DNA of 24,775 nucleotides from a virus: the IMG/VR virus record IMGVR_UViG_3300028925_001568, positions 1 through 24,775 of that record. The stretch is one strand, 5' to 3'. Each line of letters begins with the position of its first letter. Position 1 is the first letter of the stretch. The notes under the pieces are model-generated. The model saw only the letters and a program-made list of their open reading frames with translations, was not told the DNA's origin and did not search any database. A program made the translations under genes and the position numbers. This document shows positions 1-8,775 of the stretch, piece after piece.

Positions 1-38
1 GAGCTGATTCACAACCAATTACTGACATTAATCTCTAA
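1..38 (+). CDS. C-terminal end of an upstream phage gene (partial)
   Basis: Only the last 11 codons are in the window, reading ADSQPITDINL and then TAA. The stop shares two bases with the ATG of the next gene (TAATG), the same junction style used repeatedly in this genome, which is why I believe this frame is coding. Nothing can be said about function. It would be co-transcribed and probably translationally coupled with the 1139-residue protein that follows. Confidence 0.5.
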   Translation, partial: ADSQPITDINL

Positions 39-3000
39 TGCCAAGATTTAGAGTCAATATAGCTCCAGGTGTCTCACAAATAATGGACGCACAGACAGAA
101 GACGAAGCAAGAAAAAAAGTAAGAGCAGAAATGGCTAAAGGTGCTGTATCGCCATTTTATGATGAGCTTTACTTTGATTATGAAACTGGTGTCAATCTAC
201 AAGATTTAAGACAAAAACTTGGTAGAGCTGAAAAATTGACAGAGGAAAATAAAGTTTTAGATCAGCTTTTTACCAAAGTAAAAAAATCAAAATCCCCTAC
301 AGAACAAGAAGACATAATGGAAAATGAAGTTGGTACTGCTGGTTATATAAGAAATACAAAAGGTCAACTTGCTTTAACACCTTACGGTTTGGAGTTACTT
401 GGACAACCTGTACAACAAAGAAAATTACAAGATGGCTCAACTATCAATTTAAATACTATTATTGATGAAAATAGCTTCAACCTAAAAACTGGAGATGCGG
501 CTGATTTAAGCGGTATAGCAGGGCCTGTAGTTTCAACTATAGTTGCTTTTATGCCTCAAACTAAAATTTTAAAAGCATTTACAACTTTGTTTGGCAAAAG
601 AAAACCATTAGCTAATACTTTCGTGGCTGGTGCCGCTTCTTCTATTGGTAAAGGTGGTGAAGAATATCTTGACACTTTAGAGGGTTTTCAGTTACAGGAT
701 CGTGATGAGTTAATAGATTTAGGGATGGAAGAGTTTATTATCGGGTCTGCTGGTCAAGGTATATTTGGTGAACTGCCAGCAAAAGTTTATAGAATGTTTT
801 TAGGCAAAAGAGCACCAATAGAAAATCAAAGAATTGTATATCAAATGTCTAAAAACAGAAGTTGGAATGATGTTGCAAAACTTGACGAAAGCCTCGGGAA
901 AGAGGCAACTGAGAAAGAAATTAAAAAAGCTATAAAAGATGGCAAAGTTAAAAAATTTGATTATGAGTTTTCTCGTGGTGCAATACCATCACAAACAACT
1001 TTGGGCAGAATGTTGCCTGGTAAGTATCAACAGTTTGCTGAACAAGTTATTGGTAACAACAGAGATGTTGCTAATGCTGCAGCTTTACGAGCAGAGTTAG
1101 ATTACATTTTAACTGGTATAAAAAAAGAAAGAACTGCACTTAATTCATATATGTCCGAGTCATCAAAAGAAGGATTAGATGAGTCAGTAAATGCTGCGCT
1201 ACAAAAACTAAGACTTGACGAGCAAGATGTCACTACTGCTTTACAAAAATTACTTAAAGATATTGGAGCTGATGTTTTAGAAGTTAGTAACTATGGCAAT
1301 GTACCTTCAAGGTTTGCTTTTGGTGAAACACTGAAAGATACCTTAAGTTCTGCAAGAGGAGCAGTTACAAGGGCTAGTGGAGAAAGATACAGAGCTGTAG
1401 ATCAAAAGTTTTTAGACATAGCAAGTCCAGATAATGTAAAAATTGATGGCCGTGGTAATCCATTATTTACAGGGCCTAAAACAGAAACTGAAGCAAACAA
1501 AGCTAGAGTTATAAATAAGGCTATTAATGGAGTAATTCTTAAACATGTAAGAGTTGCACAAGATCTTGTTGCCTCATACAAAGACAGTGGTAATTTTTGG
1601 AAGTTAAAACAACCGGGACAAGAGATATCTGGTGGTCTTGTAGAACAATTAGATGGAATATTAGCTAATATGTCTAAAAGAGCAAAAGATGCTGTTGATG
1701 GCGATGCTCCAGGTATAAATCTACAAGAAATTAGAAACGATATAAGTAACATTAGAGATTTTACAACAGAAGTTATTGGGTCATCACACGAAAGAAAATT
1801 ACTTACAGATGTTATGAGAACTCTTGATGATTACAACATGAAAAATGGTGTAAGTCTTAATAATGGTGACAGCATACTTACTGAACTTGCACAAGATGGT
1901 AATAAAGTAATAAATCAAGCATTGGCAAACTCTGGATTTAGGTTGATGCCTAAAGATGTAAAAGTAATAAAAAGAGCAATAGACGATTTAAGAGATGCAA
2001 ACAAAAGTCATTTTGAAAGAATGCAACCTTTTGATACTTTAGAAATGGATAAACTTATTTCAAATGCAAGAAAGGGATCTATAAATGCAGACAAAGTTTA
2101 TTCAGAAGCCATACTAAAAGGTAGTAATACACAACTTAACAACATATTTAAAGGTTTGCGTGATTATGACGAATACCTAGATAAGATTGGCAAAACTAAA
2201 CTTAATGAAGCTGGTGAAAAAATAACTACTGAAAATTCTTTAAAAGCACAACTTAAAAACAGATTGTTTGCAGATGCTTTTCAAGGTGCGACAAAAGATG
2301 GTTTAACAGATGTAGACTTTACACAATTTGCAAGATCAATGTTGAAGTTTGATATGGAAAATGCAGGCAAGTTTGATTCTTTGTTTACTAACTCAGCAAC
2401 AGGACAACAATCAGGAACTCGTGTACTACAGACAATTAATCAATTAAATATGATTAAGCCCAATTTAAAACCTCAAGCACTTAAGAACTTAGTCAATAAT
2501 TTTACTGTTAAAAATGCAAGTCAAGGTCTTAATGCTGAAGCGCAAGGTAGAGCTTTTATTGATGGTCTTGAAGACTTGGCAAAAGCTTCAGAAGAAAGAG
2601 CTAGATTTGAAGCAAACAGGGCCATATCTCAACTACCACAAGCAGGTATAGAAGAAACAGTTAATAAAATATTTAGACCTGGATCTGCTGAGAACATAAG
2701 GTTATTAAAAGAAACATTAAAAGATACTCCTGAAGTATTTAATAGTATTCAACAAGCTAGTATGCAAAAGCTTTTAGCTAAATCTATAGACTTTAATGGC
2801 AAAGGTAAGATTACGGATTTATTTAAACATCAGAACCTCAAAACAGCTTTAGACTCTTATGGTGATGAAACTCTAGAAGCTATGTTTGGTAGAGATATAG
2901 CTAAAGGATTAAGAAACTTTCAAAAAGAGGTAGATGTATTGACTATAGGTGAATCTGGTAGAAGTGGCGGGGCTGGTGGTCTAATAGCTGCTGGTATTGC

Positions 3001-3457
3001 TGCTAGTATTGTTTTTGCTCCATTGTCTACTTTACCTGTATTAACAAGCTTGGCTTTAGTAAGAGCTTTATTTACAAACAGAACTTTTGTAAGTCTAATG
3101 GCAAAAACAGATCAAGGATCTATTGCAACAGCAATAAAACTATTTAATACAGCAGCTAGGCAAGCAGGATTAAGATATGTGGATGGAGAATTAGTACCTT
3201 TTGCTTCTGGAGCTGCTAACTTAATTGACCAAGGTTTAGGTTTAGGCGCAACAGCAATCGGTATCACAGATAATGATGTAGAAGGTGCAACTGACGAAGG
3301 ATTCAACATGTTCCAACAACTGAGAAATCAAGTAACGGCACCAATCAAACAATTACCAAGTCTACCTGATGTTCAATCAACCGGTTTACCTGATGATCCT
3401 ATGTCACAAGATCGTTTAGACTTTGCAGAAAAAGTAGCTGGTAGACCAATACTTTAA
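38..3457 (+). CDS. Very large phage protein, probable virion/ejection protein
   Basis: An 1139-residue protein with no domain I recognise with certainty. It is mostly hydrophilic and predicted helical, rich in Lys, Asn and Asp, with two hydrophobic stretches: about residues 158-187, and a longer Gly/Ala/Leu-rich one at about 978-1012 that could insert in a membrane. Long helical proteins with late hydrophobic segments and no enzymatic motifs are typical of internal virion or DNA-ejection proteins of podovirus-like phages, but that assignment is inference from size and composition. The start follows directly on the upstream stop (TAATG). The gene converges on the primase-helicase gene, and the two stop codons overlap. 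A tail, tape-measure-like or other structural role is equally possible. Confidence 0.8.
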   Translation: MPRFRVNIAPGVSQIMDAQTEDEARKKVRAEMAKGAVSPFYDELYFDYETGVNLQDLRQKLGRAEKLTEENKVLDQLFTKVKKSKSPTEQEDIMENEVGTAGYIRNTKGQLALTPYGLELLGQPVQQRKLQDGSTINLNTIIDENSFNLKTGDAADLSGIAGPVVSTIVAFMPQTKILKAFTTLFGKRKPLANTFVAGAASSIGKGGEEYLDTLEGFQLQDRDELIDLGMEEFIIGSAGQGIFGELPAKVYRMFLGKRAPIENQRIVYQMSKNRSWNDVAKLDESLGKEATEKEIKKAIKDGKVKKFDYEFSRGAIPSQTTLGRMLPGKYQQFAEQVIGNNRDVANAAALRAELDYILTGIKKERTALNSYMSESSKEGLDESVNAALQKLRLDEQDVTTALQKLLKDIGADVLEVSNYGNVPSRFAFGETLKDTLSSARGAVTRASGERYRAVDQKFLDIASPDNVKIDGRGNPLFTGPKTETEANKARVINKAINGVILKHVRVAQDLVASYKDSGNFWKLKQPGQEISGGLVEQLDGILANMSKRAKDAVDGDAPGINLQEIRNDISNIRDFTTEVIGSSHERKLLTDVMRTLDDYNMKNGVSLNNGDSILTELAQDGNKVINQALANSGFRLMPKDVKVIKRAIDDLRDANKSHFERMQPFDTLEMDKLISNARKGSINADKVYSEAILKGSNTQLNNIFKGLRDYDEYLDKIGKTKLNEAGEKITTENSLKAQLKNRLFADAFQGATKDGLTDVDFTQFARSMLKFDMENAGKFDSLFTNSATGQQSGTRVLQTINQLNMIKPNLKPQALKNLVNNFTVKNASQGLNAEAQGRAFIDGLEDLAKASEERARFEANRAISQLPQAGIEETVNKIFRPGSAENIRLLKETLKDTPEVFNSIQQASMQKLLAKSIDFNGKGKITDLFKHQNLKTALDSYGDETLEAMFGRDIAKGLRNFQKEVDVLTIGESGRSGGAGGLIAAGIAASIVFAPLSTLPVLTSLALVRALFTNRTFVSLMAKTDQGSIATAIKLFNTAARQAGLRYVDGELVPFASGAANLIDQGLGLGATAIGITDNDVEGATDEGFNMFQQLRNQVTAPIKQLPSLPDVQSTGLPDDPMSQDRLDFAEKVAGRPIL

Positions 3458-5577
3458 TTATCCTCAAAGAAGGTAGGATCTACAGCGACAAACCTTTTAG
3501 CTGGTCTGCCTTTACCACCAATTTTTATCTCAACTTCTTGTATTTCGCCTGCATTCTTTAACCTTTCAATAATCTCTTTTACTTCATAAGACTTCATACT
3601 ACGGAAAAGTTCATGTCTATCGACCTCACGTTTAGATATACCTTCACCATTCCTGGATCTAATAAAAGACAATACCTGTTTAATCTTAGATTCTGTAGCA
3701 CTACTAGCCACCTTATCTCTACAAGCTTCTATAAAGACTAAATCGTAGTATCTTATAAAATCTACAGACCAACGAGTAACATCTCCTGTAATCATTGTAG
3801 CGTCAGGATGAGATGCCAAGGTGCATAACAAAGACAAACGCATAGCTTTCTCTTTAGAACGGCTTAGAAGTGGCTCTAGGTTATCTTTTTCAAGTATATC
3901 TTGTCTTTTAACTATCTCACGTGCAAAGTCTTGCAAGACCTCTTCTGATTCCTTATCAAACTTTAATACTATCTGATTCAAATCCATCTCTGCATTGTCT
4001 CTGGATAGATCACTCATAGATCCTCTTTGTCTTCTAATGTAATTTACCCAATTAACAATAGAGATAGGTGGTGATTTATATTTTTTTAACTCACCTACTC
4101 TTCTTGGTTCAGTAGACTCAACGACTACAAAACGATTTAGGAATCCGTCTGCAATCCTGCCACCATTCAAGGCATTGTAAAAATTCTTTGGTACTGACAG
4201 TCCAACTAAGGTTATGGCTGGTTTATGCGTTACCCTGCTCATCATTTGTTCTTTATAGTTTTCCTGCACATTCATTAAAGAGTAGTTATCTGGTCTTAAT
4301 ACACCATGACAACGACCCCATGCTTCCATAAGTGTTTGTATGCCATCTTCTTTATTAGTATTACCTGACGCACCTATTGCTTCTAGCCTTTTACCAAACT
4401 CATCCATAACAGTAATTTGTGTTGGCCTCATCTTTAAAACAGAATGCACAGCACCGCTTGATGTATAACCATCTCCTACTACAAGCTTTTCATGGTCACT
4501 AGCATTTAATACACTTTCTACAAATGTTTTAATATTTTCTTTACCCTGTCCAGACTTAGCTATACCCATAAAATACATAGATGAAAAGTTATTCATGTTA
4601 GTTCTATAGATACGGCCGCAGGTGACACTAGCTAATGCTAACGCTCCTATGAGTGATAACTCTGGTTGTGGTACTTGTGCTATCTCTTCACAAAATTCAA
4701 ACATATCTTTTAGTAACCCTGGTGGATTAAATAAATCTTTAGGTTTTTGTATAGATTCTGTAGCTTGTATAAACAATGGTGCTATCTTATTTTTTCTATC
4801 ATGTGTGCTTTTGACACTTTCAACTACCAAGTCTATTTCTTTTTGTGCTAATGGTGGATTGTTATTTTTGTTCCAGTTTTGTAGAAAGATCTTTACAAAT
4901 TCTAAATTAACATTTTTAGAAATAAGGTAGCCAGCTATTCTTGCAGCCCCATCATTTCTTGATCCTTCCAGCACACCATCTAATGAAAAAGGTGCAGTTT
5001 GTATTCCTGTCTCAGTTTTAGGAACGCCTGTAATTTTTTGAAACTCAATTTCTGTAAAGTCTGGTAGATCATTGTGGTCAAATATTTTCCAATCTGTAAA
5101 AGTAACTGGTTTATATACTTGACCATTAGCATGTCTATTCCATGGTGCTATTATTAAGCCACCCATTCCTCTTATATCTATCAATCTTTCTATAGGAGTA
5201 TCGTTAGTTCGTCTTGTAGCAAAGGTAGTATAATTTTGTGGATTGTTATAATAGTAGTGCATACCTTTACCAGTTATAACTTTAAATGGACAAGCAGGCA
5301 GATTCTTCTCAACCCAATCCATAGCTTCTGGAGAGTCAGCATCAACGACTACAAACTTACCGCAAACTAAAGCAACTTGAAGGTTGTCTCTGTCCTTAAA
5401 CCATGATTCTACAAGGGTTCTATCGGGTCTAGTCTCTTTATACTGCTCCCAACTACCAAGGAAAGGTGGTGGTTTTTTGTTAGATCTTTGTAAGGGAACA
5501 ACATTATAACCATCATCATAGTAGGCAAGTGCTTGCTCTAAGGATGTGTCGTCCTCAGTTACATTCAGCTGAAACAC
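3454..5577 (-). CDS. Bifunctional Prim-Pol primase / DUF3987-type helicase
   Basis: A 707-residue replication protein. The N-terminal half resembles the archaeo-eukaryotic Prim-Pol domain: VVVDADS at about 76-82 supplies the metal-binding DxD, and TGKGMHYYY at 102-110 is the conserved (S/T)GxGxH block. Residues 204-260 look like a primase C-terminal helical domain. A RecA-fold ATPase of the DUF3987 type follows, with a P-loop GIAKSGQGKEN at 338-348 (Glu, not Ser/Thr, after the Lys) and Walker B ITVMDEFG at 388-395. A winged-helix-like tail lies at about 640-700. Such fusions prime and unwind DNA at phage forks. The start is GTG, one base after the stop of the HTH gene; no in-frame ATG lies before the catalytic DxD, so GTG (or an undetected TTG) must serve. 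No primase or polymerase gene is otherwise visible. Confidence 0.9.
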   Translation of the reverse strand: MFQLNVTEDDTSLEQALAYYDDGYNVVPLQRSNKKPPPFLGSWEQYKETRPDRTLVESWFKDRDNLQVALVCGKFVVVDADSPEAMDWVEKNLPACPFKVITGKGMHYYYNNPQNYTTFATRRTNDTPIERLIDIRGMGGLIIAPWNRHANGQVYKPVTFTDWKIFDHNDLPDFTEIEFQKITGVPKTETGIQTAPFSLDGVLEGSRNDGAARIAGYLISKNVNLEFVKIFLQNWNKNNNPPLAQKEIDLVVESVKSTHDRKNKIAPLFIQATESIQKPKDLFNPPGLLKDMFEFCEEIAQVPQPELSLIGALALASVTCGRIYRTNMNNFSSMYFMGIAKSGQGKENIKTFVESVLNASDHEKLVVGDGYTSSGAVHSVLKMRPTQITVMDEFGKRLEAIGASGNTNKEDGIQTLMEAWGRCHGVLRPDNYSLMNVQENYKEQMMSRVTHKPAITLVGLSVPKNFYNALNGGRIADGFLNRFVVVESTEPRRVGELKKYKSPPISIVNWVNYIRRQRGSMSDLSRDNAEMDLNQIVLKFDKESEEVLQDFAREIVKRQDILEKDNLEPLLSRSKEKAMRLSLLCTLASHPDATMITGDVTRWSVDFIRYYDLVFIEACRDKVASSATESKIKQVLSFIRSRNGEGISKREVDRHELFRSMKSYEVKEIIERLKNAGEIQEVEIKIGGKGRPAKRFVAVDPTFFEDN

Positions 5578-5578
5578 T

Positions 5579-5926
5579 CTAGGCTTCTGTTTCTAAAATT
5601 TGTGAGACAGATCCGTAAATAGATTCATAATCTAATCTGCCGTCAGTAGCTCGTATAATTTGTTTTGCTTGATTAATAGTAGGTTGTCTGTATCCATATC
5701 TCCAGGACTTACATGATGCTTCAGAACAATCAAACTTTATCGCAGCTTCTTTTTGTCCTAAAAATTCTATGTAATCTCTTAGCGAATACTTTTTAACCTT
5801 CCTGTCGGTGTGGTTTGGTTTTATTCCCATAGTTTCAAATTCCTTTAGTTTTTTAGTTGCTAGTGTTTTTGTCCTAAAATAATAATTGGCTTGCCATGTC
5901 TGATCTTCTTTGTTGACGTTCGTCAT
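5579..5926 (-). CDS. YdaS/Cro-like helix-turn-helix DNA-binding protein
   Basis: A 115-residue protein whose second half (about 48-105) has the layout of YdaS/Cro-type regulators: a Gln-Lys-Glu-Ala-Ala helix, a recognition helix with Ser-Cys-Lys-Ser-Trp, then the ending QAKQIIRATDGRLDYESIYG, very like the end of YdaS proteins. The N-terminal 45 residues are basic and unassigned. It has a good ribosome site (AAGGAG, 7 bases before ATG) and lies one base upstream of the primase-helicase, so the two form a leftward operon. Its own upstream region carries a 7-bp dyad and two copies of ACATATTGTA, which suggests autoregulation and control of the divergent Sak4 operon. Whether it represses or activates cannot be read from sequence. 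Confidence 0.75.
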   Translation of the reverse strand: MTNVNKEDQTWQANYYFRTKTLATKKLKEFETMGIKPNHTDRKVKKYSLRDYIEFLGQKEAAIKFDCSEASCKSWRYGYRQPTINQAKQIIRATDGRLDYESIYGSVSQILETEA

Positions 5927-5944
5927 TACTTCTCCTTTTTTTCA

Positions 5945-5977
5945 ACATATTGTAAAAATAATATTTTACATATTGTA
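5945..5977. promoter_or_regulatory. Putative operator pair in the divergent HTH/Sak4 promoter region
   Basis: Two direct copies of ACATATTGTA (5945-5954 and 5968-5977), 23 bp start to start, flank the dyad TGTAAAA-6 nt-TTTTACA (5951-5970). The second copy overlaps a -35-like TTTACA (5965-5970), followed 18 nt later by TATAAT (5989-5994), a plausible rightward promoter for the Sak4 gene. The same near-palindrome recurs at promoters in the 13-15 kb region. Binding by the adjacent HTH protein is inference. Confidence 0.6.
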
Positions 5978-6028
5978 TCTATGTGTTATATAATATGCAA
6001 GTTAATTTTAATTAAAAGGAGATTGAGA

Positions 6029-6742
6029 ATGGAATTATCAAATAGAATAGTATCTCCGCATAAGTTAGTTCAGAACCAAGGTGCAAAAATCTTGGTGTAT
6101 GGAATGGCTGGAGCGGGTAAAACAACTTTAGCTAAAACTGCTCCAGGCAAGGTTCTTGTAATAAGTGCCGAGGCTGGTTTGTTATCTATTAAAGATGCAA
6201 GCAATGTGGAAGCTATAGAAGTAAAAGAAGCGTCTGAAGTTATGCAACTGCATGATGCTTTGAAGTCTGGAGAATTACAATATGACACTGTGTGCTTAGA
6301 TTCAGTTTCTGAAATAAGCGAGATCTTATTGACATGGGAGAAATCTCGTAGCAAAGATCCACGAATGGCTTATGGTAATGTCCAGGAATCTGTAACAAAT
6401 TTAATGCGTGCTTTTAGAGATCTAAATATGCACGTGTTATTTCTTTGCAAGGAAGATGTAGTAAATGATGACGGCGTTCTTAGACATGCACCAGCAATGG
6501 TCGGGACTAAGTTAGGAGCTAAAATTACATACTTCTTTGACGAGGTTCTTGCTTTACGAATCATTGAAGATCAAGATGAGGATGGTAAGAATGTGCAGGT
6601 TAGGTGGCTACAAACTACATTTGGTCAAGGCTATCAAGCTAAAGATCGTAGTGGAAAACTCGAAAACTTCGAGAAGCCAAATATAAGTGCTCTAATTGAG
6701 AAGTTAGGGTTTACGTTAATCAATGACAAAAAGGAGAAATAA
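6029..6742 (+). CDS. Sak4-like RecA-fold ATPase (AAA_24 family)
   Basis: A 237-residue P-loop NTPase with Walker A GMAGAGKT at 25-32 and Walker B TVCLD at 87-91, and the short single-domain build of phage Sak4/AAA_24 proteins. These are RecA/Rad51-like enzymes that promote single-strand annealing, usually together with an SSB. I start at ATG 6029, which has AAAGGAG 8-10 bases upstream; the open frame extends to 5891 but that part runs back through the divergent promoter and into the HTH gene, so it is not coding. The SSB-like gene follows with no gap, supporting a Sak4-SSB pair. The protein could instead be annotated simply as a phage nucleotide-binding protein; the fold is sure, the annealing role is inferred. 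Confidence 0.88.
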   Translation: MELSNRIVSPHKLVQNQGAKILVYGMAGAGKTTLAKTAPGKVLVISAEAGLLSIKDASNVEAIEVKEASEVMQLHDALKSGELQYDTVCLDSVSEISEILLTWEKSRSKDPRMAYGNVQESVTNLMRAFRDLNMHVLFLCKEDVVNDDGVLRHAPAMVGTKLGAKITYFFDEVLALRIIEDQDEDGKNVQVRWLQTTFGQGYQAKDRSGKLENFEKPNISALIEKLGFTLINDKKEK

Positions 6743-7201
6743 ATGTCTGATTTTAATGATGTAGAATTTTTTGATAATATAGAGGAAATGTCCTCGGCCG
6801 CAACTCTTGCGCCTGATGGAGAACATAATGCACAAGTTATTGCAACGGATAAGTATAAATCCAAAGCAGGTAACTGGACTTTGCAGGTTACGTATCAATT
6901 AGATGGCGGTAAGTATCGTGATCATATAGAGTGGTACAACCTTTGGGCTGCTAATGAAGACAACAAGCGTATAAGTACTGAGATATTTACTAGGCTTACT
7001 AAGGCTGTTGGCTTTAAAAAGTATCCAGAAGACCACGGTGATTTTGTTGGTAAGAGATTGATTATAAAGACTGAACAAGTTGATGATCAGTTTCAAGGTG
7101 ATAATGGTGTTGTGAATACTAAGAAGACGAAGATCCGATTGTATTTGCCAGAAGCTGATGCTGACATGACTCCACCTAGAGAGGCAGTGCCACCTTTTTA
7201 A
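6743..7201 (+). CDS. Single-stranded DNA-binding protein-like (DUF669 type)
   Basis: A 152-residue protein resembling DUF669 phage proteins: a DGEHNAQVIATDKYKSKAGNW start to a beta-rich OB-like domain, a central SxKAGN-Wxxxx-YxL pattern, and an acidic, disordered end. It finishes ...REAVPPF. A terminal Pro-Phe after an acidic linker is the tip by which bacterial SSBs recruit partners, so this tail probably plays the same part. The gene directly abuts the Sak4-like gene and is followed by an intrinsic terminator, so the two form a short two-gene rightward operon. Role inferred: coat single strands during replication and recombination and load Sak4. Confidence 0.82.
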   Translation: MSDFNDVEFFDNIEEMSSAATLAPDGEHNAQVIATDKYKSKAGNWTLQVTYQLDGGKYRDHIEWYNLWAANEDNKRISTEIFTRLTKAVGFKKYPEDHGDFVGKRLIIKTEQVDDQFQGDNGVVNTKKTKIRLYLPEADADMTPPREAVPPF

Positions 7202-7218
7202 GTAAAGGTGTTAAAACT

Positions 7219-7241
7219 AAGGGGCGTTAAGCCCCTTTTTT
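7219..7241 (+). terminator. Rho-independent terminator of the Sak4-SSB operon
   Basis: AAGGGGC (7219-7225), a 5-nt loop GTTAA, then GCCCCTT (7231-7237), followed by a run of T. It lies 18 bases after the SSB stop codon. Confidence 0.9.
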
Positions 7242-7314
7242 AATGCAATCTTTTGCTTTTCCTTGATAACTTATTCTCAGTTCTTTGAAACGACCATTCT
7301 AAAAATTTGTCTAC

Positions 7315-7343
7315 TAAAATATAAAACCTGTTCATCACAGGTT
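7315..7343 (-). terminator. Leftward terminator overlapping the DUF3310 stop
   Basis: AACCTGT/ACAGGTT (7325-7331 with 7337-7343) forms a 7-bp stem with loop TCATC. Read on the minus strand it is followed by a T-rich tract (TTATATTTT). The stem contains the final Asn-Leu codons and the TGA of the DUF3310 gene. It would end the leftward operon that starts near 8966. Confidence 0.65.
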
Positions 7344-7556
7344 CACCATTTTATTACGGAGCCTGGTTAGATACCAAACTGCTTTGTCTATATCTTCTAG
7401 GTTAGCTTCTTTGTGATCTTCTCTATAAATATATTTAATTGAGTTGCCTTTACAATAACCTTTAAACTCTTCGGGAGTAAGCATGGCCTCTATAATATCA
7501 ATACATTCGATAGAGCCTTTCTTATAGTGTGGTGGGTGGTTTACATTATCCGTCAT
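7335..7556 (-). CDS. DUF3310 family phage protein
   Basis: A 73-residue protein with the full DUF3310 signature: VNHPPHYKKGSIECIDIIEA near the N-terminus, then GYCKGNSIKYIYR, and DIDKAVWYLTRL at the end. The family is common in phages near nucleotide-metabolism and recombination genes and has been called a nucleotide-kinase-related protein, but its biochemical function is unsettled. The ATG overlaps the end of the 46-residue gene before it by 11 bases. It is the last gene of the leftward exonuclease operon. Confidence 0.88.
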   Translation of the reverse strand: MTDNVNHPPHYKKGSIECIDIIEAMLTPEEFKGYCKGNSIKYIYREDHKEANLEDIDKAVWYLTRLRNKMVNL

Positions 7557-7686
7557 TTTCTAGTTCCTTTAGTTTATTGGTAACTTTTGCACAAAATAAG
7601 TTATCTTCAGTTTGTTTTAGCATTTCTTTAAGCCAAACTATCTGCTCCTCATACTTAGCTATCTCTTTGTTTAATTCTTCATTCAT
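7546..7686 (-). CDS. Small coiled-coil protein (46 aa)
   Basis: A short leftward frame reading MNEELNKEIAKYEEQIVWLK and onward to a Lys/Glu-rich end (ELENDG). It is almost wholly predicted helix with heptad-like Ile/Leu/Val spacing, so a small coiled coil is likely. Support comes from position: its ATG overlaps the exonuclease stop by 8 bases (ATGAATGA), and its own stop overlaps the DUF3310 start by 11 bases, filling the operon with no gap. Function unknown. Confidence 0.7.
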   Translation of the reverse strand: MNEELNKEIAKYEEQIVWLKEMLKQTEDNLFCAKVTNKLKELENDG

Positions 7687-8563
7687 CACTTTCTTCTCTG
7701 TAAAAACTACCAGTATCAAGATCTACAACGTTAGGACTGTTATAAATTGTAGTTGGTGCGCCATTTAATACTGCATTGTAATCTTCTAAGTAATCACTTA
7801 AAAAGTTCCAACCCATTTCCATGTCGGTATGATTCATTTTGAACAGTTTGTTTGCATAAGGTGGTTTCTTTTCTTGTGCAACAAATACAAAGTCATGTAC
7901 TTCAAACCCTGCACTTTCAAAACCACGTTTATACCAAGCGGCCTGTAGATCATAAGAGTATCTTCTACAAGAGTTAGTAAAACCCTTTACAGAACAATCA
8001 ATGGTAGTTTTGTAATCTACAAGCACTATAGCATTCTTTCCGTGTGGTTTATCAAATGGATTTAAAATTACATCTGACCTGGTTTTACACAACAAACCAT
8101 TCTCGAACCAGTATATAGACACCTCGTAGGGTGAATCAAAGACCTGTGGATAGTCTTTATATGGGTTTAGATAGGCTTTAGCTTCTGGTACTAAACTGTT
8201 AGACATGCTATATATGGTATCTTTGTCCTTCTCATTAATAACAGTTAAACCTTTAGCAAGACTTTCCTGCTTTAAAGCTTTGTTACTAGCAGTGTATGGA
8301 GATCCGGTTATAGTTACTACATCACTAAAGAAAGCTCCTTCTCCCTCAACAATCAAGGAATGTGCAGCAGATCCAAAGTTCATAGCAGAGGTTGGCTCAA
8401 TAACTTCTTCTAAAGCATGTAGCTGACTCTGACTAAACCTTCTAATGCTAGATGAGGATATTCCTGGACTACTGTGATAAAAGTTATTAGACATGTTAGG
8501 GAAATAATAAGCGTCTCCCACTACCACATGTGGCTGTTCTTCTAGTATTTGTGGTAACTTCAT
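7679..8563 (-). CDS. PD-(D/E)XK exonuclease, RecE/Cas4-like
   Basis: A 294-residue nuclease with the motifs of the RecE C-terminal / Cas4 / lambda-exonuclease superfamily: FGSAAHSL at 63-70 (conserved His), Asp164 in TRSDVIL, VDYKTT at 182-187 (the D-x-K active-site pair), and YDLQAAWYKRG at 204-214 (the QxxxY motif). Such enzymes resect duplex ends to expose single strands for a phage annealing protein. The Sak4-like ATPase and SSB-like protein on the opposite strand are natural partners. The start overlaps the preceding gene by ATGA. An internal Met at residue 24 (MSNNFYH) could also be used. No Cas4-type Fe-S cysteine cluster is evident, so RecE-like is preferred. Confidence 0.87.
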   Translation of the reverse strand: MKLPQILEEQPHVVVGDAYYFPNMSNNFYHSSPGISSSSIRRFSQSQLHALEEVIEPTSAMNFGSAAHSLIVEGEGAFFSDVVTITGSPYTASNKALKQESLAKGLTVINEKDKDTIYSMSNSLVPEAKAYLNPYKDYPQVFDSPYEVSIYWFENGLLCKTRSDVILNPFDKPHGKNAIVLVDYKTTIDCSVKGFTNSCRRYSYDLQAAWYKRGFESAGFEVHDFVFVAQEKKPPYANKLFKMNHTDMEMGWNFLSDYLEDYNAVLNGAPTTIYNSPNVVDLDTGSFYREESDE

Positions 8564-8775
8564 GAGGTATCCTTCCTTACAGTCTTTACAGCTTCTTTAA
8601 CTAAATGCCTACCTTCTTTTACACTTGGCGCACAATCTAGTGCTACTTGTGTAAAGAAAGTTATGCCGAACCAGACTACTTCTGGTACGCCTAAGTCTTG
8701 TGCTTTTTCTGTTAGATCCAATAGATCTTCATAAAGTTCAGCACGAAGCTCGTCATGTTGATCTACTTGACTCAT
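8560..8775 (-). CDS. Hypothetical small phage protein (71 aa)
   Basis: Not recognised. It has an acidic N-terminal helix (DELRAELYEDLLDLTEKAQDL), a more hydrophobic middle (VVWFGITFFTQVAL) that could be an amphipathic or buried helix, and a basic end. It overlaps both neighbours by 4 bases (ATGA at each junction), so it is translated as part of the exonuclease operon. A helper of the exonuclease is possible, but only position suggests it. Confidence 0.75.
   Translation of the reverse strand: MSQVDQHDELRAELYEDLLDLTEKAQDLGVPEVVWFGITFFTQVALDCAPSVKEGRHLVKEAVKTVRKDTS

Noticed and set aside
4622-4930. 102-residue rightward frame inside the primase-helicase gene
   Set aside because: Shadow of the real gene on the other strand; the same holds for the other antisense frames within the structural genes.
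5891-6028. 46-residue N-terminal extension of the Sak4-like protein
   Set aside because: It would run through the divergent promoter and overlap the HTH gene; ATG 6029 has a good ribosome site and the domain starts right after it.
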